From Piscicola geometra (Eukaryota > Annelida > Clitellata > Hirudinida > Piscicolidae): a stretch of DNA of 64,000 nt. Shown here one piece after another: positions 34,110 to 45,600 of the stretch. How positions within the stretch are numbered: position 1 is the stretch's first letter; each line of letters begins with the position of its first letter. A program made the translations under genes and the position numbers. The stretch lies in contig OX030965.1 of assembly GCA_943735955.1 (NCBI GenBank), forward strand, positions 828,501 through 892,500, written 5' to 3'. Below the pieces are notes generated by a model. It had not been told where the DNA came from. It ran no database searches and worked only from the letters and a program-made list of their open reading frames with translations.

Positions 34110-34991
34110 CAAAGCTCTCGCTTGGCGAACTGAGCCCTTCAGAAAACAAGAACCTCGCCACAAATATCCAAGACTGTGTTTGAATCATTTTTGGAGCCAT
34201 TTTCATTGAACATTTAAAGTGAAGTTTTTAACACAATTTCAAAATCTTGTTTCGAAAATTATTTTTGATATTATTTTAATAATATCTTCATTTATTACAA
34301 CACGTTCATAATATTTATTTGATAAAAAAATCTGTTGCATCATTTTTTGTGGCGGCAATAAGTCAGTTACAGATCTCAGTGATGCCATTCTTAAAAGTTC
34401 ATTGGTTTTTCGATCGGCTGTTGCATTTTAATTTTAATTTTCTTTTTTCTTGTTTTAATTGTAAGAGAGGCTTGATGCTGGGGTCGATTTCACGCACACA
34501 ACAGAAGCACCGCATGCTGTTCTACAACTTGCTTTTAAGCACGCGACAAGTCAAAGAAGAAGTTAATGAGCTAAAACTAACGAACAACACTTAAAACCTT
34601 GCGACAATTACTGACATGATTTCTTCCCGATGACGCTTTCATGCAGCAGCAGCAGAGAACTCACACAAATGCACGCTTGATGGAGTGGCATATGCATTGT
34701 GGTCGGTGGGCGCGACAGTGAGAGCACACTCTTCATTTTGAAACAATCTAAACCACAAAGTGTGATGAATAAGAAGAACTAACGCAATTGTCCTGAACAA
34801 GCCTTCGCAACAAGATCTAAACAGAATGAAACTTCTCGAGGCTCTCGGAGACATGAAGTAGAACGAGGATGGGAACACTTGTCCCTGACGATGGAGGGCG
34901 TCATCGCCTCGGAGGCAAACGAGTTCCACTCCATTCATCATCAAGCCACAGCACACAAACATCACAAAAGAGCGCCAGGGTGCCAGGGTGC
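34110..34991. other. 3' flank of RSF1
   Basis: Includes the RSF1 3' UTR on the minus strand. Candidate minus-strand AATAAA signals near 34,314-34,319 and 34,291-34,296. No other gene recognised. Confidence 0.45.
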
Positions 34992-36643
34992 CTACATGTC
35001 GACGTTGTGCTGCTTGAAGAAGTCGCTGATGTCGACCATTTCTTGCAGTTCCTCGTCACGAACGCCATCGTCGTGTGCAGGCCGATTGAGGTTGTTGGGG
35101 AGGCCGTTGATGCAGTTGAGGTTGTTGGGGAGGCCGTTGATGCAGTTGAGGTTGTTGGGGAGGCCGTTGATGGAGTTGAGGTTGTTGGGGAGGCCGTTGA
35201 TGGAGTTGAGGTAGGCGGCATACGAGAAGTTGTCATCGCCAGTGCTGGCAGCAGGGAAGGGAAGTGGGTGGCTGTGCAGGTGGTTGGTGAGGTTCTGGAT
35301 GGAGAACTTGTTGAGTTTCTGGTTGAAGGTGTTGGAGAGTTCGAGACTCCTCTTGCCTGCGAAGTGGTGCTGTGCCAGCTTCGAGGCATCCAGCAGCCTG
35401 GGCACGCCACTCGAGAAGAGATGCAGGTTGTCTGCACTGTTGGTCGTGTTGCTGCTGAGGTTATAGAAGTGTGTGGATGATGTGATGAGGGGAGGGGGTT
35501 GATTGTGGAGTTCAATAAATTCACTGCTTGCATTTGCTGCGTGGAGGTTTGCACTGGCAAGGAAGGGGAGTGAGTTGATGGCGAATAGAGGAGGCATCGA
35601 CGCAGGTGAGTCGTCGTTTTGTGGAGGGGTCGTCTTGATGCTTGTGCTGAGTGTGTTGGTGATGCTTGTGCTGAGTGTGTTGTTCTTTTTAAATAAAGAA
35701 GTTGTGTTGTTGCTTGACGAAGCTGAATTGATGGATGTGAGTAGTGTGTGGCACGCAAGAGAAGTGATGCCAAGCGGAGAAGTCTCCATCAATTGTTTGC
35801 TCGTAGTTACAGGTTCAGAGATCGTTTTTCCGACCGTTTTGGGCGCAGATTCACTTTTGGGCGCAGATTCACTTTTGGGGGCAGATTCACTTTTGGGCGC
35901 AGAATCACTTTTGGGCGCAGAGTCCGTGGCGAGAACAACGTCCCTCTTGTAGCGAGGCAAGGGTCGACAGCCTCTCTTGACGGGCGCTTGAGGGACGAGG
36001 TAGGTGCTGAAATCGTCGTCGTCGTCAGAGTACTCCTTCAGGGCGAAGATCTCCTCGCTGTGGCTGCCCCCTGCGTCGTCGCTTTCCGAGGAGTACCACG
36101 CCTTCCGCTTCTTCTTCTTCTGCTGCTTCTGCGAGGTCGTCTTGTGGCTCGGCGTGCTCTTCTTGCCCTGCTTGCGCTTGGACGCCTTGCGCAGGTAGAG
36201 AGGCATCGAGGGAGACGACGACGACGACGACGTCGCAATGAAGTCCCTCAGGTCGTCTGTCCGTCGTTCTTTCTTCCGTCCGCCTCCTCGTCTTCCCTCA
36301 TATTCCTCATCCTCCTCTTCCTCTTCTTCTTCCTCTTCTTCTTCATCATCATTCGGAAAAAACTCATCATCATCATCAGCATCCTCTTCATCCTCCCCAT
36401 CACTGCACATCTTGAGACTTTTACGCTTCCGACTGCCTCTCAGCCTTCCTTTCTTGCTCTTTTCTTTCAATAAGTGACCAGTCCCATCATCATCATCATC
36501 ATCAGCCCCATCATCATCATCGTATAACTTTTTGATAACGCGTTTTTTCTTCCAGTTTTGGTCATCATCATCATCATCTTCTTCTTCGTCTTCTTCATCG
36601 TCTCCATTGTAGCGGACACCCTTCTTGTTGCAGGGATGCCTCC
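34992..36643 (-). CDS. RSF1: RSF1 last exon
   Basis: 549 codons plus TAG. Acceptor CCATTGCAG|GGAGGC (phase 1). Acidic D/E tracts alternate with Lys/Arg clusters, then a Ser/Asn-rich tail. Two coding minisatellites: a five-copy hexapeptide SAPKSE (near 35,845-35,925) and a five-copy decapeptide NGLPNNLN(S/C)I (35,083-35,213). Ends [20 protein letters not shown], matching the DLVDYV-type end of RSF1. Confidence 0.88.
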
Positions 36644-39600
36644 CTGCAATGGCGCAGTATCGATTCCTTCACCTCCACCACACGCACAATCATCCATGCA
36701 TGCGCTCCCAAAGACGCAATGATACTCTATGCTGATCGGGTAGCCGAGTGTGCAACGACTCTCGGCTTGACCTATGGAAGGTCCTAGCAACGAGTGCAAC
36801 CAATGCCCTAGTAACCCATAGACGCAAATAGAAAATATTTTAGTCTAAATGGCCCGGAAACCCGTTATTGAAAAAATGCAACAAAAAACAAATACAGAAA
36901 GTTTGAGAATTGTAGTAATTACTTTTCTTTAGCCGATAGTCGAGACACACTCGATTCCATTTAAATAGGACTGCAACTATATTGCACTATATCTAAACGA
37001 GAAAACAAACTTAAAAAATCATAATCATCCCCATCATCATCAACCCACTTTTCGCATCCTTCTTCTTCTTCTTCTTGGTCGCCTTCCCATTGAGCTCCTC
37101 CTCGAACGAGGACGAAGTGACCTCCTCCTCCTCCTCCTCCTCGGACACGACGACCCCCTCCTCCTCACTGCTGCTGCTGCAGGGAGAAGGACATCATCGC
37201 ATGCAACTCAGCCAGCCATTCGACCACACTCAAACCAACCACTTACATTTTGAACTCATCGGTATCATCATCAGCACCGTCGGGGTCTCCATCCTCATCA
37301 CTTTCGAGTGCGCTGAACTTTTTCTTTTTTCGTCTTTTTTTCTTTCCTTCTTCTCTTACGACCTCCTCCTTCTCCTCCTCCTCCTCCTCCTCCTTCTCTT
37401 TCCCTCCAGTTCTGCTCGACACATCCTTGCCTTTGCCTTGCTGGCCTGCTGATTGGCAAGCTTTGTTGCCTCAAGTGATTGCAAACTTGAAGACGGACTT
37501 GAATAGGCAAAGGTGTACACAGTCGATCACAGCGTTTTTTATCGAACCCATAATTAATTTATTTTAATGTCACGTGGATGAAATTAAGGTCACCTGATTA
37601 AATACCGTAACTTAGACTTAAATTTTTTGCCGATAACAAATTAAAATTATTTGTCAATTTTAACGGCTAAAAGTGAATCTTTTACATAACCTAGCGAATC
37701 AAGCTGTGCATAAAGTAGGCACGGTTAGAAATACCTATGTTGCTTTATTGGTATGCTTCATCGTGTGTGTCTTTCACACTTCGTGTTGGGAAACAATCAT
37801 GAAAGTCAGTACATAAAGCAAGAGCATGAGCTGGTACACAGTCGACTGAGCACCAGCTCATGACAATTTCACTTCTTCCAGGTTTTAATTGTCGGATAAC
37901 TTTAAGTAATGAAGAATAGTGTCAGTATATTCTGACTTTGAATAATGAAGAATAGTGTCAGTATATTCTGACTTTGAATAATGAAGAATAGTGCCAGTAT
38001 AGGGTATTCAGTCCTTTTTGTCTTTTCTTTATAAAAAGCACACACCGAACATCGATTTAAATATTCAATTGAAGTGAGATTTAATAGACACTTTGAATAT
38101 CATTAATTCTTTTGCAAATATTTGGAATAATTTAAGTTCCTTTAAAGCAGCAAGAGTTTTGGAACAACTATCTGAACAAGGTGTTTTCATTCCAACACCA
38201 ACTCAATCTGCAATATACAAGGCAATGTATGAGGCATCTGTTGGAGAGTCACAGGAAATACAGAAGAAGCTCGAAGAAGCTCTTGAAAATAACAGTAAAC
38301 AAATTAACAGGAGAGTTGCTTAAAAAATCCGCATCATGTAGTTCATCTAGCAGCATAACTTAGTGATGGAAAAGCTTCACTAACATGGAATAACTGGAGT
38401 GTTAGAACATTACCATTTGTGGGAAAGTATTGAAGTTGTAATCTGTGATACCACAAGTAAATACTGGAGCAAAAGATGGAGTTGTTGTTCTATTCCAAAG
38501 AAAACTCGAAGAGAAAGGCATACCTCAGTACATTGCGTGTCAACATCACGTATCAGATTTAGTCCTAAGGCATCCAATCGACAAACTCTTGGTGGAAAGA
38601 CAACTTCTCCTGACTTATCCCATGACTTTGTTAAGGAACTTAGTGAAGGCTATACAAGGTGGAACTCAGAGCAATACATCTCCTACTTGCGCATCGACGA
38701 GAACTGCTTGCTGAAATTTGTGAATTGATTTGTGGAGCTTGGTTTGATGTTCAGTGGCCATTTTTATAATGAAAACTATTGTGAAAAATTAGAAATCGTG
38801 TATAAAACACAAAAAAGCACAAAAATTTTTTGAAGAAACAGTGGTGTCGAAACAATACAGCCATACAAACACAAAAGAGCGGTTGAAATCGTACAAGAAA
38901 TAAAGTGTAGAAGGGCTGAAAAATTCAATTTCAAACTCATTTTTATCAAACAAATGATATTTTGTTATATTTTTCAATTACAATTTTTGAATTAGATTTC
39001 ATATTATATTAAAGTCATATTTAAAACATATCCGACTTTTACTATGTCGCCATATTTTCAAAACAGTATTTTGAATTGTGGTGTGAAGTTTTTTGAATAA
39101 AACCTCAAATGACGGTTCATTCTAGTGTTTTACATAAAAACTCATCTTTTAAAACATCCGATTATAAGGCTGCAAAATGTCATAAGCCTACTGTGCATAC
39201 ACACCTACTGTGCATACCTTCCCCGAGCGTCAAAACGAAGCGAAGCACTCACCAGCGGCCTTCACGTCGTCCTCGATCGCACCGCTGATCAACGTCTCGA
39301 ACTCCTCGAACTTGTAGCTGATTTCCTTGCGGTCCCGAAAGAACCTCCTCCGTGAAGGAAACGCCCAGTCATCAGCACTGCCCTCACTCCCCTCCACACC
39401 TCTCCGCCTCTCTTCCTCCTCCTCCTCCCTCTTCTTATCTTTTCTTTTTTCTGATTTGTTTTTCTTCTTCACAGCACCCTCATCATCGTGCTCTCCATCA
39501 AGTGAAGCCGATGATAACGATGATGAAGATGATGATGGAGATGATGATGATGATGGAGATGATGATAACGAAGTTCGTTTGCTTTTTTCTAAGAAGTTCG

Positions 39601-42600
39601 TGACTGACGCACCGTTGTTTCTTGCATCGTCATCACGAGCACCCTTCGAGACTGGCTTCGATGCTCGCTCTTTCCTGACTGCATCTTTCCTGACTGCATC
39701 TTCCTCGTCGGACTTTTCGTTCTGTCAAATGAAATGGCATCCAATCTCCCTCACACCCAACCCACCATCCCCCTTCCTCACACCAGACCCACCACCACCA
39801 CCCTCCTCCCTCACACCAGACCCACCACCACCACCCTCCTCCTTCACACCAGACCCACCACCACCACCCTCCTCCCTCACACCAGACCCACCATCACCAC
39901 CCTCCTCCCTCACACCAGACCCACAACCCCCCTCCCTCACACCAGACCCACCACCACCACCCTCCTTCCTCACACCAGACCCACCACCACCACCCCCCTT
40001 CCTCACACCAGACCCACCACCAGCAACCCCCTCCCACCCAACCACCACCACCCACCTCCCTCACATCGAACCTGCATGACACCTCCCTCTGACCGAACCT
40101 CCATGACACCTCCCTCCCACCTAACCACCACCACCCACCTCCCTCTGACCGAACCTCCATGACACCTCCCTCTGACCGAACCTCCATGACACCTCCCTCT
40201 GACCGAACCTCCATGACACCTCCCTCTGACCGAACCTCCATGACACCTCCCTCCCACCTAACCACCACCACTGCACACACGCACCTTGAGGTTGGCCATC
40301 GAAAGCTTCACGAAGTTCAGTCGCTGCCTCCGCGACTGCAGCTGCGCGTCTCTGCGTCAAAGTCCTTCAGGCGCCGCTCCAGCTCCTGCACCAGTCTCGT
40401 CTGTGAGTGGAGGTGAGTGGGAGGTGAATGGAGGTGAGTGGGAGGTGAGTGGAGGTGAGTGGAGGTGAGAGAGTGGTGAGTAGAGGTGAGTGGAGGTGAG
40501 TGGAGATGAGTGGGAGGTGAGTGGAGGTGAGTGGAGGTGAGTGGGAGGTGAGTGGATGTGAGTGGAGGTGAGTGGAGGTGAGTGAGAGGTGAGTGGGAGG
40601 TGAGTGGAGGTGAGTGGGAGGTGAGTGGAGGTGAGTGGAGGTGAGTGGGAGGTGAGTGGAGGTGAATGGAGGTGAGTGGAGGTGAGTGAGAGGTGAGTGG
40701 GAGGTGAGTGGAAGTGAGTGAGAGGTGAGTGGGAGGTGAGTGGAGGTGAGTGGAGATGAGTGGAGATGAGTGGAGGTGAGTGAGAAGTGAGTGAGAGGTA
40801 AGTGGGAGGTGAGTGGAGATGAGTGGGAGGTGAGTGGAGGTGAGTGGAGGTGAGTGGGAGGTGAGTGGAGGTGAATGGAGGTGAGTGGAGGTGAGTGAGA
40901 GGTGAGTGGGAGGTGAGTGGAAGTGAGTGAGAGGTGAGTGGGAGGTGAGTGGAGGTGAGTGGAGATGAGTGGAGATGAGTGGAGGTGAGTGAGAAGTGAG
41001 TGAGAGGTAAGTGGGAGGTGAGTGGAGGTGAGTGGAGGTGAGTAGGAGGTGAGTGGAAGTGAGTGGAGATGAGTGGAGGTGAGTGAGAGGTGAGTGAGAG
41101 GTGAGTGGAGGTGAGTGAGAGGTGAGTGGAGGTGAATGAAGGTGAATGGAGGTGAGTGGAGGTGAGTGAGAGGTGAGTGGAGGTGAGTGGAGATGAGTGG
41201 AGGTGAGTGGAGGTGAGTGGAGGTGAGTGAGAGGTGAGTGAGAGGTGAGTGGAGGTGAGTAAAGGTGAGTGGAGGTGAGTGGAGGTAAGTGGAGGTGAGT
41301 GGAGGTGAGTGGAGATGAGTGAGAAGTGAGTGGAGGTGAGTGGAGATGAGTGGAGGTGAGTGAGAGGTGAGTGAGAGGTGAGTGGAGGTGAGTAGAGGTG
41401 AGTGGAGGTAAGTGGAGGTGAGTGGAGGTGAGTGGAGATGAGTGAGAGGTAGGTGGAGGTGAGTGAGAAGTGAGTGGAGGTATGTGGAGGTGAGTGGAGG
41501 TGAGTGGAGATGAGTGAGAGGTGAGTGGAGATGAGTGAGAGGTGAGTGGAGGTGAGTAGAGGTGAGTGAGAGGTGAGTGGAGATGAGTGGGAGGTGAGTG
41601 GGAGGTGGAAGGAGCCGGCAGACAAGACAGACTGACCTGTTCGCAGCGTGGACAGAACCAGTCTCCGTGAGGCACGAGGTGCAAGACAGGCTGCAGACAT
41701 GTCGTGTGGAAGCCCTCGCCGCACTGGTCACACAAGAGCATCTATGAGGGTGGGTTTGGTGGGAGAGAGAGTGGGTTTGGTGGGAGAGAGGGTGGGTTTG
41801 GTGGGAGAGAGAGTGGGTTTGGTGGGAGAGAGGGTGGGTTTGGTGGGGGAGAGAGTGGGTTTGGTGGGAGTGAGGGTGGGTTTGGTGGGGGAGAGAGTGG
41901 GTTTGGTGGGAAAGAGAGTGGGTTTGGTGGGAGAGAGAGTGGGTTTGGTGAGAGAGAGTGGGTTTGGTGGGGAAAGAGTGGGTTTGGTGGGAGAGAGAGT
42001 GGGTTTGGTGGAAGAGAGAGTGGGTTTGGTGGGAGAGAGAGTGGGTTTGGTGGGGGAGAGAGTGGGTTTGGTGGGGAAAAGAGTGGGTTTGGTGGGAGAG
42101 AGAGTGGGTTTGGTGGGAGAGAGAGTGGGTTTGGTGGGAGAAGAGTGGGTTTGGTGGGGGAGAGAGTGGGTTTGGTGGGAGAGAAGGTGGGTTTGGTGGA
42201 GGAAAGAGTGGGTTTGGTGGGAGAGAGAGTGGGTTTGGTGGGGGAGAGAGTGGGTTTGGTGGGAGAAAGAGTGGGTTTGGTGGGGGAGAGGGTGGGTTTG
42301 GTGGGAGAGAGATTAGGTTTCGTGGGAGAAAGAGTGGGTTTGGTGGGAGAGAGATTGGGTTTGGTGGGAGAGAGAGTGGGTTTGGTGGGGAAAAGAGTGG
42401 GTTTGGTGGGAGAGAGAGTGGGTTTGGTGGGAGAGAGAGTGGGTTTGGTGGGAGAGAGAGTGGGTTTGGTGGGAGAGTGGGTTTGGTGGGAGAGAGAGTG
42501 GGTTTGGTGGGAGAGAGGGTGGGTTTGGTGGGAGAAAGAGTGGGTTTGGTGGGAGAGAGATTGGGTTTGGTGGGAGAGAGTGGGTTTGGTGGGGAAAAGA

Positions 42601-45600
42601 GTGGGTTTGGTGGGAGAGAGAGTGGGTTTGGTGGGAGAGAGAGTGGGTTTGGTGGGAGAAAGAGTGGATTTGGTGGAAGAAAGAGTGGATTTGGTGGGAG
42701 AGTGGGTTTGGTGGGAGAGAGAGTGGGTTTGGTGGGAGAGAGAGTGGGTTTGGTGGGAGAGAGATTGGGTTTGGTGGGAGAGAGAGTGGGTTTGGTGGGG
42801 AAAAGAGTGGGTTTGGTGGGAGAGAGAGTGGGTTTGGTGGGGAAAAGAGTGGGTTTGGTGGGAGAAAGAGTGGGTTTGGTGGGTAGAGAGGGTGGGTTTG
42901 GTGGGGGAGAAAGTGGGTTTGGTGGGAGAGAGAGTGGGTTTGGTGGGAGAAAGAGTGGGTTTGGTGGGGGAGAGGGTGGGTTTGGTGGGAGAAAGGGTGG
43001 GTTTGGTGGAGGAAAGAGTGGGTTTGGTGGGAGAGAGAGTGGGTTTAGTGAGAGAGAGAGTGGGTTTGGTGGGGAAAAGAGTGGGTTTGGTGGGAGAGAG
43101 AGTGGGTTTGGTGGGAGAGAGAGTGGGTTTGGTGGGAGAAAGAGTGGATTTGGTGGAAGAAAGAGTGGATTTGGTGGGAGAGTGGGTTTGGTGGGAGAGA
43201 GAGTGGGTTTGGTGGGAGAGAGAGTGGGTTTGGTGGGAGAGAGATTGGGTTTGGTGGGAGAGAGAGTGGGTTTGGTGGGGAAAAGAGTGGGTTTGGTGGG
43301 AGAGAGAGTGGGTTTGGTGGGGAAAAGAGTGGGTTTGGTGGGAGAAAGAGTGGGTTTGGTGGGTAGAGAGGGTGGGTTTGGTGGGGGGAGAAAGTGGGTT
43401 TGGTGGGAGAGAGAGTGGGTTTGGTGGGGAAAAGAGTGGGTTTGGTGGGAGAGAGAGTGGGTTTGGTGGGGAAAAGAGTGGGTTTGGTGGGAGAAAGAGT
43501 GGGTTTGGTGGGTAGAGAGGGTGGGTTTGGTGGGGGAGAAAGTGGGTTTGGTGGGAGAGAGAGTGGGTTTGGTGGGAGAAAGAGTGGGTTTGGTGGGGGG
43601 GAGAGGGTGGGTTTGGTGGGAGAAAGGGTGGGTTTGGTGGAGGAAAGAGTGGGTTTGGTGGGAGAGAGAGTGGGGTTTAGTGAGGAGAGAGTGGGTTTGG
43701 TGGGGGAGAGAGTGGGTTTGGTGGGGGAGAGGGTGGGTTTGGTGGGAGAAAGGGTGGGTTTGGTGGAGGAAAGAGTGGGGTTTGGTGGGAGAGAGATTGG
43801 GTTTTGGTGGGGAGAGAGTGGGTTTGGTGGGGAAAAGAGTGGGTTTGGTGGGAGAGAGAGTGGGTTTGGTGGGGAGAGAGAGTGGGTTTGGTGGGAGAAG
43901 AGTGGATTTGGTGGAAGAAAGAGTGGATTTGGTGGGAGAGTGGGTTTGGTGAGAGAGAGTGGGTTTGGTGGGAGAGAGAGTGGGTTTGGTGGGAGAGAGA
44001 TTGGGTTTGGTGGAGAGAGAGTGGGTTTGGTGGGGAAAAGAGTGGGTTTGGTGGGAGAGAGAGTGGGTTTGGTGGGGAAAAGAGTGGGTTTGGTGGGAGA
44101 AAGAGTGGGTTTGGTGGGTAGAGAGGGTGGGTTTGGTGGGGGAGAAAGTGGGTTTGGTGGGAGAGAGAGTGGGTTTGGGTGGGAGAGAAGAGTGGGTTTG
44201 GTGGGGGGAGAGGGTGGGTTTGGTGGGAGAAAGGGTGGGTTTGGTGGAGGAAAGAGTGGGTTTGGTGGGAGAGAGAGTGGGTTTAGTGAGTGAGAGAGTG
44301 GGTTTGGTGGGGGTGTGAGTGGGTTTGGTGGAGAAAAGAGTGGGTTTGGTGGGAGAGAGAGTGGGGTTTGGTGAGAGAGAGAGAGTTGGTTTGGTGGGGA
44401 AGAGAGTGGGTTTGGTGGGAGAGAGAGTGGGTTTGGTGGGTAGAGAGGGTGGGTTTGGTGGGGGAGAGAGTGGGTTTGGTGGGAGAGAGGGTGGGTTTGG
44501 TGGGGGGAGAGAGTGGGTTTGGGTGGAAGAGAGGGGTGGGTTTGGTGGGGAAAAGAGTGGGTTTGGTGGGAGAGAGGGTGGGGTTTGGTGGGGGAGAGAG
44601 TGGGTTTGGTGGGAGAGAGAGTGGGTTTGGGTGAGAGAGAGTGGGGTTTGGTGGGGGAGAGATGGGTTTGGTGGGAGAGAGAGTGGGTTTGGTGGGAGGA
44701 AGAGTGGGTTTGGTGGGGGAGAAGGTGGGTTTGATGGGAGAGGGTGGGTTTGGTGGGAGAGGGTGGGTTTGGTGGGAGAGGGTGGGTTTGGTGGAAGAGA
44801 GGGTGGGTTTGGTGGGTAGAGAGGCTGGGTTTGGTGGGAGGGTGGGTTTGGTGGGAGGGTGGGTTTGGTGGGAGAGAGAGTGAGTTTGGTGAGGGGCTTT
44901 CATGTAGGATGAACTCACCACTTCCGGCCGACTGGTCTGACGACACTGCATGCACTGCTTGTCCACCAGGTCGACTCTCTGTCCCTTGCAGCCATCTCCT
45001 TCGTGCGCGAACAATAGTTGCTTTATACTGCAGAAGACATCGGCAACTTCCGTGCAAAGGTCATGAGCTCCTTCAGATTCATATTGGCAGTCTTCGTGAC
45101 GATCATTTGCATAGCGGAGTATGATGCCAACGCACTGCTGAGCACCAAGGAGCATGGCATGAAAGGCATTGGTTGCTTTCAGAGCTGGGAGAATTGATCT
45201 TTGGTGAAGCAAGAGTCGTTCCAAACTCATTTACCCCTTCACGATGAAACTGCTTGCCAATTTGAAGGCACCGCTGCAATTTCTCATCCATTGGAAACTA
45301 TTCGAGTTCTCAAGCAATTGCCGTCAACAGAGGCCTGATGCAGCAAACATGAAGCGAGGTGTCAAGTGCTTCTGCAAGGGCAGCTGTGCAAGGGCAGCTG
45401 TGCAAGGGAATCGTTTGGAACGTCATGCTGAGGAGGTCTGCTTCGGTGAAGCTCTTCTCACGTCTCTTTTTGTGACGACTTGTTCTCAAAGAAAGAGGTG
45501 NNNNNNNNNNNNNNNNNNNNNNNNNNNNNNNNNNNNNNNNNNNNNNNNNNNNNNNNNNNNNNNNNNNNNNNNNNNNNNNNNNNNNNNNNNNNNNNNNNNN

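Noticed and set aside
34869..36473. Several plus-strand frames of 150-240 residues over the RSF1 last exon
   Set aside because: Antisense shadows; the minus strand has a phase-consistent acceptor, an RSF1-like C-terminus and a stop.
40317..41741. Minus-strand frames over 450 residues running from the PHD segment into SPPLTSTHL repeats
   Set aside because: Only the first 35 codons are the PHD exon; the rest is the 10-bp intron array, and a good donor follows CEQ.
41704..45057. 600-670 residue frames on both strands (GFGGRES and PTKPTLS repeats)
   Set aside because: 21-bp array in an RSF1 intron; the unit length keeps every frame open.
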